A DNA stretch of 64,000 nucleotides, from contig NZ_VFPB01000002.1 in the NCBI RefSeq assembly GCF_006716465.1, positions 248,001-312,000 on the forward strand, in the 5' to 3' direction. Both the position numbers and the translations under genes were made by a program. Below, piece after piece: positions 31,533 to 39,955 of this stretch (positions within the stretch are counted from its first letter, which is position 1; every line of letters starts with the position of its first letter). Source of the DNA: Pseudoxanthomonas sp. 3HH-4 (GTDB lineage: Bacteria > Pseudomonadota > Gammaproteobacteria > Xanthomonadales > Xanthomonadaceae). A model generated the notes under the pieces. The model was not told the DNA's origin. It searched no databases and was given only the letters and a program-made list of their open reading frames with translations.

Positions 31533-32060
31533 CTAGAACTCGGGATCCCAGTCCACGGTGACCACGCCCGCCTCGAAATCCACCGATCGGACATAGTCAG
31601 GATCCACGAACGGAATCAGGCGCTCGCGGTCGCCGCGCGCCACCAGCACATCGTTCGCGCCGGTCGAGAACAGGTGCGATACGGTGCCGAAATCGGTGCC
31701 GTCGGCATTAATGACGCGCAGGCCTTCCAGATCGACCCAGTAGAACTCGCCCGCGCTCGGAGGTGGCAGCGCGGAGCGCGGGACGAAGATCTCCAGCCCG
31801 CGCATGGCCTCCACCTCATCACGGTCTTCCACGCCCGGCAGCGTGGCCACCAGGTGCTTGCCCGAGGCCTTGCCACGGGCACCAGTGAATTCGCGTTCGA
31901 CGCCGCTGGCGTCGCGCAGCGTCCACGGCTGGTAGCGGAAGATGGCCTCGCGCGGCTCGGTCCAGGATTCGATCTTGATCTGGCCGCGCACACCAAAAGC
32001 GCCCAGGAGCCTTCCCAGCAGAATCATTTTCTGCGGGGTCGGTGGGCGCTCGGTGTTCAT
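31533..32060 (-). CDS. rimM: 16S rRNA processing protein RimM
   Basis: 175 residues from the ATG at 32060 ([17 protein letters not shown]). An in-frame ATG at 32099 would add 13 residues and would overlap the rpsP stop as TGATG, implying tight coupling; both starts remain possible. [19 protein letters not shown] is the N-terminal RimM domain, [16 protein letters not shown] and [19 protein letters not shown] the PRC-barrel that binds ribosomal protein uS19. RimM helps mature the 30S head. It is the second gene of the rpsP operon. Confidence 0.95.
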   Translation of the reverse strand: MNTERPPTPQKMILLGRLLGAFGVRGQIKIESWTEPREAIFRYQPWTLRDASGVEREFTGARGKASGKHLVATLPGVEDRDEVEAMRGLEIFVPRSALPPPSAGEFYWVDLEGLRVINADGTDFGTVSHLFSTGANDVLVARGDRERLIPFVDPDYVRSVDFEAGVVTVDWDPEF

Positions 32061-32098
32061 GCGTACGGACGGCCGCGCGGTCTGCGCGGCCAAGGCCA

Positions 32099-32353
32099 TC
32101 AGGCCGCCGGAGCGGTCTTGATTTCCTTGTACAGGTTGCGGACCTTCTCGGTCAGCTGCGCACCGTTGCCGACCCAATGGTCGACACGGGCCACGTCGAG
32201 TTCGACGCGCTTTTCGTTGCCGGCGGCGACCGGGTTGTAGTAACCCACGCGCTCGATGTTGCGGCCGTCACGCGCGCTGCGCGAGTCGGTGACGATGATG
32301 TGGTAGAAGGGGCGCTTCTTCGCGCCGCCGCGGGTGAGACGGATCTTGACCAT
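32099..32353 (-). CDS. rpsP: 30S ribosomal protein bS16
   Basis: 84 residues: [19 protein letters not shown], then [19 protein letters not shown] and [15 protein letters not shown], all canonical bS16. The protein binds early to 16S rRNA during 30S assembly. It is the first gene of rpsP-rimM-trmD-rplS, and its stop codon touches a possible rimM start. A short perfect hairpin lies in the leader. The 94-bp gap to the aminotransferase gene upstream holds a candidate -10 (TAGAAT) but no convincing -35. Confidence 0.97.
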   Translation of the reverse strand: MVKIRLTRGGAKKRPFYHIIVTDSRSARDGRNIERVGYYNPVAAGNEKRVELDVARVDHWVGNGAQLTEKVRNLYKEIKTAPAA

Positions 32354-32375
32354 GGTATTTTCCAGTGTTGCCCAG

Positions 32376-32390
32376 TCGCCAGAATGGCGA
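32376..32390 (-). promoter_or_regulatory. Small hairpin in the rpsP leader
   Basis: TCGCCA-GAA-TGGCGA (plus-strand reading) forms a perfect six-pair hairpin 23 bases before the rpsP ATG. It may be a leader structure for autoregulation or chance. Confidence 0.35.
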
Positions 32391-32447
32391 GGTAAGCCGA
32401 CTATTCTAAGCCATTGAATCGGTCAGGAAAACCCACCCCCGGACCGG

Positions 32448-33248
32448 TCAGGCCAGCGGCACCCACGGGACGCTTTCCAGGGCCGTTTTCAGGCGCGCCA
32501 TCAGGGTGGTATCAGCCCCCCATGCGACACCATCCAGTGCGATCACCGGCTGCAAGCCACTGGCGTTGCAGGCGAAGCCCGCCTGATAGCCATCCAGTTC
32601 CTCAAGCCTGACCGGCCTATGCCGCTGCAGGACACCAGCCTGGTCCAGCGCCTGCTGCAACAGTCGTTCGGCCGTGCCGCGCAGGGCGGGCCCGTTCGGC
32701 CAGGTCACGCGGTCCCCGTCCCACAGGCCCAGGTTCCAGATCGACCCCTCGACCACCTGCCCGGTCGGATCGACGAACAGCGCGTCGTCGTACCCGTCCG
32801 CCAGCGCCTGGCGGCGGTAGTGGAACAGCGGGAAGGTGCCCACGTGCTTGTACTGCGGCAGCGGACGTACGAACGGATAGGACTTCACCCGCAGCGCAGG
32901 CTTGTCCGGCGATGACGGCGGCGACAGCGATACCAGCACGTCCGGGGTGACGATTCGCGCCGGGTCGCGGTAGTCGAAGCGGGTGGAGAACACGGTGATG
33001 CGCACGGACGCATCGCGCAGCCCGGCTTCCTGCATCGCGCGTGCGGCCTGCTTCAGCGCATCGTCGCCATCCAGTCGCGTGCCGAACAGCCCCTGCGTCG
33101 CCTCTTCGAGACGCCGCCGGTGCAATGCACGACCCTGCACGGCGCCATCGCGCACCTGCATCGAGGTGAAGTGGCCGTAGTTGGCTAGCGCCAGCGCGCG
33201 CAGGTCGTCGGCAGTGGCGGGTTGGCCATTGAGGAAAGCGGAGGTCAT
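32448..33248 (-). CDS. Class IV PLP aminotransferase (aminodeoxychorismate lyase-like)
   Basis: 266 residues. The class IV fold is shown by YGHFTSMQVRDGAVQGRALH at the N-terminus, the lysine-bearing QYKHVGTFPL (putative PLP Schiff base Lys), DDALFVDPTGQVVEGSIWNL and LDGYQAGFACNASGLQPV, where families usually have a turn binding the PLP phosphate. Candidates are 4-amino-4-deoxychorismate lyase (PabC, folate synthesis), a D-amino acid or a branched-chain aminotransferase. The short length favours PabC. It sits between ffh and rpsP on the minus strand, an unusual place, next to a palindromic repeat. The precise reaction is uncertain. Confidence 0.75.
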   Translation of the reverse strand: MTSAFLNGQPATADDLRALALANYGHFTSMQVRDGAVQGRALHRRRLEEATQGLFGTRLDGDDALKQAARAMQEAGLRDASVRITVFSTRFDYRDPARIVTPDVLVSLSPPSSPDKPALRVKSYPFVRPLPQYKHVGTFPLFHYRRQALADGYDDALFVDPTGQVVEGSIWNLGLWDGDRVTWPNGPALRGTAERLLQQALDQAGVLQRHRPVRLEELDGYQAGFACNASGLQPVIALDGVAWGADTTLMARLKTALESVPWVPLA

Positions 33249-33269
33249 GCGGCGTATGGCTTTTTCAAT

Positions 33270-33353
33270 GTAGGAGCGACGTGAGTCGCGACCGCGAGAA
33301 CGAAAACACCATGGAGGCCGACAGCATCCGGTCGCGACTCACGTCGCTCCCAC
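33270..33353. repeat. Paired GTAG-type palindromic repeat (SMAG/REP-like)
   Basis: Two inverted arms of 24 bp (33270-33293 and 33330-33353) flank 36 bp. Arm 1 begins GTAGGAGCGAC and continues GTGAGTCGCGACC; inside it GCGAC-GTGA-GTCGC is itself a hairpin. Arm 2 is its reverse complement with one change at the outer end (GTGG for GTAG). A related element is at 36164-36263. This matches the GTAG-headed repeats of Stenotrophomonas, mobilised by RAYT transposases. Confidence 0.9.
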
Positions 33354-33368
33354 AACAGGCAAAAAGCC

Positions 33369-34739
33369 TCAGCGGAACGGCATGCCGCCGCGCGCGCCCA
33401 TCATGCCCTTCATGTTGCGCATCAGGCCCTTCATGCCGCCGCCGGCCAGCTTGCCCATCATTTTTTCCATCTGCTGGTACTGCTTCATCAGCTTGTTGAC
33501 GTCGGCCGGGGTCAGGCCGGCGCCCTTGGCGATGCGCGAGCGGCGCGAACCGTTGAGCAGCGCCGGATTGCGACGCTCCTTCTTCGTCATCGAATTGATG
33601 ATGGCGATCATGCGCGGCACTTCCTTGCCCTGCTGCACCTGCTGCTTCACGTGCTCGGGGATCTGGCCCATGCCGGGCAGCTTGTCCATCAGGCCGCTGA
33701 TGCCGCCCATGTTCTGCATCTGCTCGAGCTGGTCACGCATGTCGTTGAGGTCGAACTTCTTGCCCTTGATGACCTTGGCCGCCAGCTTCTCGGCCTTCTC
33801 GCGGTCGACGTTCTGCTCGACCTGCTCCACCAGCGACAGTACGTCGCCCATGTCGAGGATGCGGTTGGCCACGCGCTCGGGGTGGAACACGTCCAGCCCG
33901 TCGGGCTTCTCGCCCACGCCGATGAACTTGATCGGCTTGCCGGTGATGTAGCGCACCGACAGCGCCGCGCCACCGCGCGCATCGCCGTCGGTCTTGGTCA
34001 GCACCACACCGGTCAGCGGCAGCGCTTCGCTGAAGGCCTTGGCGGTATTGGCGGCGTCCTGGCCAGTCATCGCGTCGACGACGAACAGCGTCTCCACCGG
34101 CTTCACCGCCGCGTGCAGGCCCTTGATCTCGGCCATCATGGCTTCGTCGATCGCCAGGCGGCCGGCGGTATCGACGATCAGCACGTCGACGAAGGACTTG
34201 CGCGCATCGTCGATGGCGGCGCGGACGATGGCCTCCGGCTTCTGCCCCGCATCTGACGGGAAGAACAGCACATCCACCTGCTGCGCCAGCGTCTTCAGCT
34301 GCTCAATCGCGGCGGGACGGTAAACGTCCGCGCTGACCACCATGACCTTCTTCTTGCGCTTCTCGCGCAGGTGCTTGGCCAGCTTGCCCACGGTGGTGGT
34401 CTTGCCGGCGCCCTGCAGGCCGGCCATCAGGATGACGGCGGGCGCGGGCACGTTGAGGTTCAGGTCGGTGGCCTGCGAGCCCATCACCGCGGTGAGCTCG
34501 TCGCGGACCACCTTGATCAGCGCCTGGCCCGGGGTCAGCGACTTCAGCACTTCCTGGCCGACGGCGCGCACCTTGATCCGCTCGATCAGCGCCTGCACCA
34601 CCGGCAGCGCCACGTCGGCTTCCAGCAGGGCGATGCGGACTTCGCGGGTAGCCTCGCGGATGTTCTCCTCGCTCAGGCGGCCGCGGCCACGGAGGCGTTC
34701 GATGGTGCCGGAGAGGCGCTGGGTCAGGGATTCGAACAT
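33369..34739 (-). CDS. ffh: Signal recognition particle protein Ffh
   Basis: 456 residues. The N domain is helical. The G domain has MAGLQGAGKTTTVGKLAKHL, VMVVSADVYRPAAIEQL, VDTAGRLAIDEAMM and VLTKTDGDARGGAAL. The C-terminal M domain is methionine-rich (MQNMGGISGLMDKLPGMGQ, MRNMKGMMGARGGMPFR) and binds 4.5S RNA and signal sequences. Ffh takes ribosomes making membrane proteins to FtsY and SecYEG. Divergent from the CcsA-like gene, with about 98 bp between starts. The repeat at 33270-33353 lies just past its stop. Confidence 0.97.
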   Translation of the reverse strand: MFESLTQRLSGTIERLRGRGRLSEENIREATREVRIALLEADVALPVVQALIERIKVRAVGQEVLKSLTPGQALIKVVRDELTAVMGSQATDLNLNVPAPAVILMAGLQGAGKTTTVGKLAKHLREKRKKKVMVVSADVYRPAAIEQLKTLAQQVDVLFFPSDAGQKPEAIVRAAIDDARKSFVDVLIVDTAGRLAIDEAMMAEIKGLHAAVKPVETLFVVDAMTGQDAANTAKAFSEALPLTGVVLTKTDGDARGGAALSVRYITGKPIKFIGVGEKPDGLDVFHPERVANRILDMGDVLSLVEQVEQNVDREKAEKLAAKVIKGKKFDLNDMRDQLEQMQNMGGISGLMDKLPGMGQIPEHVKQQVQQGKEVPRMIAIINSMTKKERRNPALLNGSRRSRIAKGAGLTPADVNKLMKQYQQMEKMMGKLAGGGMKGLMRNMKGMMGARGGMPFR

Positions 34740-34837
34740 GGGGGGAAGGGACCGGGGAAAATCGGACCGGAATTATATGCGGTCGCGCCGCGCCCGCCCC
34801 CTGCCTTCCTGCCGGCCCGCTGTGCGACACTGCTCCG

Positions 34838-35629
34838 ATGACAGTCATTCTCATTGCCGTCGCGCTTTACCTGTTCGCCACCGGCCTGCTGGTCCGCTCC
34901 GTCGGCCGCGATCCGGGCGAAGGCATGCGCCTGTGGCTGTGGCCCGCGCTCGGCGGCGTGCTGCTGCAGGGCGCCTATCACCTGCTGGTGGCTTGGCGGA
35001 CGCCGGGCGGCCCGGACATGCATTTCTTCGCGGCCCTGTCCCTGGTGTCGCTGGGCATGGCGGTGATGACGCTGCTGGTCGCGATCCAAGGCCGCATGGC
35101 CGCCCTCGGCGTGGTGGCGTTCCCCCTGGCTGCGTTGCTGCTGGTGGTCTACCACCTGTACGGGCACCGGGCCTCCAGCGGGCTGGACTGGCGCCTGCAG
35201 CTGCACGCCTGGCTCGCGCTGCTCGCTTACGCGGCGCTGGCCATCGCCGCCTTGCTGGCGCTGATGCTGTGGGCGCAGGAACGCGCCCTGCGCCGGCGCG
35301 AGTTCCACCTCTGGCTGCGTGCCCTGCCCCCGCTGACGGAACTGGAAGACCTGCTGTTCCGCACGATCACGGTCGGCTTCATCCTGCTGACCGCCACGCT
35401 GCTGACCGGCGTGCTCTTCGTCGAAAACTTCCTGGTCCAGAAGCTGACCCACAAGACCGTGCTCAGCGTGCTGTCGTGGCTGACCTTCGGCGCCCTGCTG
35501 GTCGGCCGCTGGCGCTACGGCTGGCGCGGCGCGAAGGCCGTGCACTGGACCCTCACCGCCATGGCGTTACTGCTGTTGGCGTTCTTCGGCAGCAAGTTCG
35601 TCTACGAGATGGTGCTGAGGCGCGGTTGA
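34838..35629 (+). CDS. CcsA-like cytochrome c assembly family membrane protein
   Basis: 263 residues with eight hydrophobic segments, for example VILIAVALYLFATGLLV at the N-terminus and HWTLTAMALLLLAFFGSKFVY at the C-terminus. LQLHAWLALLAYAALAIAALLALML and the paired histidines in the second half resemble the CcsA/YpjD heme-handling fold. Orthologues lie next to ffh in many gamma-proteobacteria and are described as cytochrome c assembly or CorB-like proteins; the role in this group is not settled. Its TGA overlaps the TTG start of the downstream coq7-like gene by two bases, so the two are translationally coupled. Confidence 0.83.
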   Translation: MTVILIAVALYLFATGLLVRSVGRDPGEGMRLWLWPALGGVLLQGAYHLLVAWRTPGGPDMHFFAALSLVSLGMAVMTLLVAIQGRMAALGVVAFPLAALLLVVYHLYGHRASSGLDWRLQLHAWLALLAYAALAIAALLALMLWAQERALRRREFHLWLRALPPLTELEDLLFRTITVGFILLTATLLTGVLFVENFLVQKLTHKTVLSVLSWLTFGALLVGRWRYGWRGAKAVHWTLTAMALLLLAFFGSKFVYEMVLRRG

Positions 35630-36144
35630 GTACGCCGCTGGGCGACCGGATCCTGAAGGTCGATCACGCAGGCGAACACGGCGCGGTCAACATCTATCTT
35701 GCGCAGATCCTGGTGTCGCGGTGGACCGCGCCGCAGTTGGTGCCACTGCTCCGGCATTTCCTCGATCACGAACTCGGTCATCGCACCCTGTTTCAAGATC
35801 GCCTCCAGGCACGCGGTGTCCGTCGCTGCCGCAGCTATGTGCTGTGCGGTGTCGGCGGCTGGACGTTGGGATTGGTGACCGGCCTGCTGGGACCATCCGC
35901 CATCGCGGCCACCACGTATGCCGTCGAAAGCGTGGTGCTGCAGCACCTGATGGAGCAACGGCAGCAGCTCGCGTCCACCGACGCGGATGCCTTCGATGCG
36001 GTGTCTCGCATCGTCGTGGAAGAACAGGAGCATCACGATCACAGCCGTGACGCGATGCACTCCGGCGCTTTCTGGCCGCCGATCCTGACCCCGATCGTGC
36101 GCGTCTCGACGGAAGCGGTGATCTGGCTGGGAATGCGGCTCTGA
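35626..36144 (+). CDS. Coq7-type demethoxyubiquinone hydroxylase family protein
   Basis: 172 residues from a TTG at 35626, chosen because GAGG sits five bases upstream, the codon overlaps the preceding stop and no nearby ATG preserves the domain. The di-iron ligands are visible as KVDHAGEHGAV, FLDHELGHRTLF, VESVVLQHLMEQ and VVEEQEHHDHS (ExxH pairs in a four-helix bundle). The family hydroxylates demethoxyubiquinone in ubiquinone synthesis. VCGVGGWTLGLVTGLLGPSA-like glycine-rich residues in the middle fit membrane association. Coupling to a CcsA-like gene suggests respiratory-chain assembly. The Coq7 assignment is firm at family level. Confidence 0.82.
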   Translation: MSTPLGDRILKVDHAGEHGAVNIYLAQILVSRWTAPQLVPLLRHFLDHELGHRTLFQDRLQARGVRRCRSYVLCGVGGWTLGLVTGLLGPSAIAATTYAVESVVLQHLMEQRQQLASTDADAFDAVSRIVVEEQEHHDHSRDAMHSGAFWPPILTPIVRVSTEAVIWLGMRL

Positions 36145-36163
36145 TGCTTGTCGCGACCTGCTT

Positions 36164-36263
36164 CTTGTAGGAGCGACGTAAGTCGCGACCGCGAGATCGA
36201 CACACCTTGGAGGGTTGGCGCGCGCATCAGCCGTGCGGTCGCGACTTACGTCGCTCCTACAAG
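36164..36263. repeat. Paired GTAG-type palindromic repeat, second copy
   Basis: Perfect inverted arms of 27 bp (36164-36190 and 36237-36263) separated by 46 bp. Each arm begins CTTGTAGGAGCGAC and continues GTAAGTCGCGACC. This is the same family as 33270-33353, with A for G at one position of the inner loop. It lies between convergent coq7-like and radA genes, where its hairpins may also end transcription. Confidence 0.92.
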
Positions 36264-36279
36264 GAATCCGCGCCAGCCC

Positions 36280-37680
36280 CTACTCCGCCGCCGCCTCCAG
36301 CGCCTGCGACAGCCGTTCCACCGCCACCACCTCCAGGCCTTTGAAGGTGCCCGACTTCGGCGCGTTGCCCTTGGGCACGATGGCGCGCTTGAAGCCGTGC
36401 GTGGCTGCTTCGCGCAGGCGCTCCTCGCCGTTGGGCACAGGGCGGATCTCGCCGGACAGGCCCACTTCGCCGAAGGCCACGGTCTTCTCGGCCAGCGGGC
36501 GGTCGCGCAGCGAGGACAGCACCGCCAGCAGCACCGGCAAATCGGCTGCGGTTTCCTGCACGCGAATGCCGCCGACGACATTCACGAACACGTCCTGGTC
36601 GCCCACCACCACGCCGCCATGCCGGTGCAACACTGCCAGCAGCATGGCCAGGCGGTTCTGCTCCAGGCCCACCGCCACGCGGCGCGGGTTGGACAGCGGC
36701 GAGCTGTCCACCAGCGCCTGCACTTCCACCAACAGCGGACGCGTGCCCTCGCGGGTGACCATCACACAACTGCCCGGCTGCTGGGCGCTGCCGGAGAGAA
36801 AGATCGCCGACGGATTGGGCACTTCCTTCAGCCCCTTTTCGCCCATGGCGAACACGCCCAGTTCGTTGACCGCACCGAAGCGGTTCTTGAAGGCACGCAG
36901 CACGCGGAAGCGGCTGCCGCTCTCGCCTTCGAAATACAGCACCGCGTCCACCATGTGCTCCAGTACGCGCGGGCCGGCAATGCCGCCTTCCTTGGTCACG
37001 TGGCCGACCAGGAACACGGCCGTGCCGGTCTCCTTGGCATAGCGCACCAGCCGTGCCGCACTCTCGCGCACCTGGCTGACCGAACCGGGGGCAGCGGTCA
37101 GGAATTCGGTCCACAGGGTCTGCACGGAATCGGCCACGATCAACTTCGGCCGTGCCACCGAGGCGTGTTGCAGGATGTTCTCGATGCCGGTCTCGGCCAG
37201 GGCCTGCAGGTTGTCCAGCGGCAGGTCCAGGCGCACGGCGCGGCCGGCGACTTGGGCCAGCGACTCCTCGCCGGTGACATACAGCGCCGGCAGGCTGGCC
37301 GACATCTTCGCCACGGCCTGCAGCAGCAGCGTGGACTTGCCGATGCCCGGGTCGCCGCCCACCAGCACCACCGCACCCTCCACCAGGCCACCGCCCAGCA
37401 CGCGGTCGAACTCGCCGATGCCGGTGCTCACGCGCGCTTCCTCGCTGTGGCGCACGTCCTTCAGCGCGGTGACCTTCGGCGCCTCGGCCTTGCCGGCCCA
37501 GCCTGAGCGGCGGGCGGCAGCGGGTGCGCTGGCGGCGGTTTCCAGCACGATCTCGCTGAGGGAATTCCACGCCCCGCAGTCGGCGCACTGGCCCTGCCAC
37601 TTGCTGTGGTCGGCACCGCATTCACCGCAGACAAAGGCAGTACGGGTCTTCGTGGAAGTCTTGGCCACCGGAACACTCAT
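36280..37680 (-). CDS. radA: DNA repair protein RadA (Sms)
   Basis: 466 residues. The N-terminal zinc finger is FVCGECGADHSKWQGQCADC. The RecA-like ATPase has VLVGGDPGIGKSTLLLQA (Walker A) and LIVADSVQTL (Walker B), and the RadA-specific KNRFGAVNELGVF follows. A Lon-like domain is at the C-terminus (GGVVVGDQDVFVNVVGGIRV, AFGEVGLSGEIRPV). RadA is a helicase that processes recombination intermediates. The start MSVPVAKTS is chosen at 37680; the frame stays open upstream but without similarity. No signs of decay. Confidence 0.95.
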   Translation of the reverse strand: MSVPVAKTSTKTRTAFVCGECGADHSKWQGQCADCGAWNSLSEIVLETAASAPAAARRSGWAGKAEAPKVTALKDVRHSEEARVSTGIGEFDRVLGGGLVEGAVVLVGGDPGIGKSTLLLQAVAKMSASLPALYVTGEESLAQVAGRAVRLDLPLDNLQALAETGIENILQHASVARPKLIVADSVQTLWTEFLTAAPGSVSQVRESAARLVRYAKETGTAVFLVGHVTKEGGIAGPRVLEHMVDAVLYFEGESGSRFRVLRAFKNRFGAVNELGVFAMGEKGLKEVPNPSAIFLSGSAQQPGSCVMVTREGTRPLLVEVQALVDSSPLSNPRRVAVGLEQNRLAMLLAVLHRHGGVVVGDQDVFVNVVGGIRVQETAADLPVLLAVLSSLRDRPLAEKTVAFGEVGLSGEIRPVPNGEERLREAATHGFKRAIVPKGNAPKSGTFKGLEVVAVERLSQALEAAAE

Positions 37681-38113
37681 GCTCGAATGAGCAGCTACTG
37701 TAGCCGCCCGCAATCTCGCCTGGCGAGATCCATCGCGAGCGGACGAGGCGACCACGTGGCTGAAGCGCGGGTCGGCGCATCCCATCACGTCGCGGGTACG
37801 CGGCCGCCTGTGCCCGTGCGAACCGCACTCGCAGAAGGCACCTCCTATCGCTTTCATTGAGCGACTGAATCACCCGCGCGCCGTGGCGTCGCCGGACAGC
37901 GTTAATACCGCGCGAAACCCTCCACTTCTCGACATACGGTAGGCCGGCGCATCGCCACCGGCGCGTTGGCATTCACGCGATGTCGCTGCAAACGTCGCGG
38001 TGGTGTCTTTCGATCACGTTCCCGGAAGACGCCATCGCGTCCATCGCACGTGGTGCCGGCGGCGTGCCCCTGCCATGTCGTCGGCACTCCACTTCCGAAC
38101 ATGGAGATTCACC
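37681..38113. other. Intergenic region radA-peroxidase
   Basis: 433 bp between divergent radA and the peroxidase gene. No gene supported. It must carry both promoters; ACATGGAGATTCACC just before 38114 holds the peroxidase ribosome site. No repeat or hairpin stood out. Confidence 0.5.
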
Positions 38114-39709
38114 ATGGCTGTCAAGAAGAAGACGTCCGCAAAGAAAGCATCCACGCGCGCCCCCAAGGCGACCCGCGTGATCCCGAAGGCCGCATCCGCC
38201 GCCGGCAACACGCACGCTTACGGCAAGTGCAGTTACAGCTACGGCGCATCGCCCGCCAGTTGGCCGCAGCACGGCTACGATCCCCGCAACGAGACGCCAC
38301 CGCCCAAGGGACCAGTGTTCGATCCCGGCCGCTTCGGGCGCATGTTTCCGAACCTGCCCGGGCTGGTGGTGGACGATGCCGTCCTCGCAGCGCTGGGCGA
38401 TGCGATGCGTGACCCGGCCGGCGCGGATCCCACCCGCGACAATCCCGGCATCCCTTCCGGCTTCACGTATCTCGGGCAGTTCATCGATCACGACATCACC
38501 TTCGACCCCACCGCCATGCCGGAAGTGCTGGTGGATCCGCAGGCGGTCTTCAATTTCCGGACGCCCAAGCTGGATCTCGATTCGGTGTACGGCACCGGCC
38601 CGTCCACGCAGCCGTATCTGTACGAACCCGGCCGACGCAAGCTGCGCGTGGGCGCCACGCAGACGGGCCAGGGCGACGCATCGATCCCGGCCGGGATGCC
38701 GAACGATCTGCTGCGGCTCAATGGCACGGCGGTGATCGGCGATCCGCGCAACGATGAGAACCTGGTGGTCGCGCAGACCCACCTGGCCTTCATCAAATTG
38801 CACAACAAGTGCGTCGACAAGCTGGAGGCGGAGGGCTTTCCGCAGGCTGGCCTGTTCACCGAGGCGCGGAAGCTGGTCACCTGGCACTACCAGCGGATGG
38901 TGATCGACGATTTCCTGGGACGCCTGTGCGATGCCGCGGTGCTGGCCGACGTGGTGCAGAACGGTCGCCGGTTCTTCGATTTCACCGGGGAGGCGTTCAT
39001 GCCGGTGGAGTTTTCGGTGGCGGCGTACCGCTTCGGTCATTCGCAGGTACGCAATGCGTACAACTACAACCGCGTGTTCCGGTTCGGGGGCGTGGCGCCG
39101 GCGACGCTGGCGCTGCTGTTCCGCTTCAGCGGGGTGTCGGGCAGCGGCAACACGGCGGACATTCCGGTGCCCAGCGACTGGATCATCGACTGGCGGCGCT
39201 TCTACGACCTGCCCGGCGGCGGGGTGACGCCCGACGCCACGCGCAAAATCGATCCGCTGCTGGCGGCGGAGTTGCACGGCCTGCCGAATGGGGGTGGTTC
39301 GCTGCCCACGCGCAATCTGATGCGCGGTGTACGCATGGGCCTGCCTTCGGGCCAGGCAGTGGCGGCGGCCATGCAGCTGACGCCGTTGACCCCGCAGGAG
39401 CTGGGCGGCGGGCTGGATGGGCAGGTGCTCATTGCGCAGGGGCTGGGGAGCAATACCCCGCTCTGGTATTACCTGTTGAAGGAGGCCCAGGTGCAGCAGA
39501 ACGGTGATCGGCTGGGTCAGGTGGGCAGCCGGATCGTGGCGGAGACGTTCATCGGGCTGCTGGACAGCGATGCGCTGTCGTTCCGTCGGCAGAATCCGCT
39601 GTTCGAGCCCAGTCTGTTCAAGCCGGGGGCCACGCCCACGGCGGCGGGCCGGTACACGATGGCGGACCTGCTGACCTTCGTGGACGAGATCAACCCGATC
39701 GGGGATTGA
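38114..39709 (+). CDS. Animal-type (cyclooxygenase-like) heme peroxidase
   Basis: 531 residues. YLGQFIDHDITFDP carries the distal histidine and the Asp that links to heme in this family, DSVYGTGPSTQPYL follows, IGDPRNDENLVVAQTHLAFIK-type residues give the distal Arg and Glu, and YRFGHSQVRNAYN the proximal histidine. The first 35 residues are Lys/Ala-rich (VKKKTSAKKASTRAPKATR) with no signal peptide, which is unusual for secreted peroxidases. Bacterial members are thought to make hypohalous or related oxidants or to modify polymers. GGAG precedes the ATG. No partner gene is adjacent. Confidence 0.87.
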   Translation: MAVKKKTSAKKASTRAPKATRVIPKAASAAGNTHAYGKCSYSYGASPASWPQHGYDPRNETPPPKGPVFDPGRFGRMFPNLPGLVVDDAVLAALGDAMRDPAGADPTRDNPGIPSGFTYLGQFIDHDITFDPTAMPEVLVDPQAVFNFRTPKLDLDSVYGTGPSTQPYLYEPGRRKLRVGATQTGQGDASIPAGMPNDLLRLNGTAVIGDPRNDENLVVAQTHLAFIKLHNKCVDKLEAEGFPQAGLFTEARKLVTWHYQRMVIDDFLGRLCDAAVLADVVQNGRRFFDFTGEAFMPVEFSVAAYRFGHSQVRNAYNYNRVFRFGGVAPATLALLFRFSGVSGSGNTADIPVPSDWIIDWRRFYDLPGGGVTPDATRKIDPLLAAELHGLPNGGGSLPTRNLMRGVRMGLPSGQAVAAAMQLTPLTPQELGGGLDGQVLIAQGLGSNTPLWYYLLKEAQVQQNGDRLGQVGSRIVAETFIGLLDSDALSFRRQNPLFEPSLFKPGATPTAAGRYTMADLLTFVDEINPIGD

Positions 39710-39738
39710 GCCAGCGGGCCGTGCTGTGAGCTGAAAGC

Positions 39739-39768
39739 AGAAGGGCCGCCCCTGCGGGCGGCCCTTCT
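39739..39768. terminator. Strong hairpin between the peroxidase gene and tRNA-Thr
   Basis: Perfect 13-pair stem AGAAGGGCCGCCC / GGGCGGCCCTTCT with loop CTGC. The minus-strand side continues GCTTTC, so it fits as terminator of tRNA-Thr; it can also stop the peroxidase transcript. Confidence 0.75.
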
Positions 39769-39776
39769 GGTGCAGC

Positions 39777-39852
39777 TGGTGCCGGAAATAGGAATCGAAC
39801 CTACGACCTACGCATTACGAATGCGCCGCTCTACCAACTGAGCTATTCCGGC
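39777..39852 (-). tRNA. tRNA-Thr (anticodon CGT)
   Basis: The 76-nt cloverleaf has acceptor GCCGGAA / TTCCGGC, discriminator A, encoded CCA, D arm AGCTCAGTTGGTAGAGC, anticodon arm CGCAT-TCGTAAT-GCG and T loop TTCGATT. CGT reads ACG threonine codons. Confidence 0.95.
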
Positions 39853-39955
39853 GGAGCCGCGAATTTTAGGGGTTGGGGTGGGGGCGGGTCAATGTGGGGT
39901 GTCGGGGTGGGGGGCGGTAAGCCGTTGGGAAGCCGGGAGGGTGGGTAAGGCCCGG

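Noticed and set aside
39739-39852. tRNA-Thr as an integration site for the RHS region
   Set aside because: The tRNA 3' end points away from the RHS gene, and no direct repeat of the tRNA end or integrase was found.
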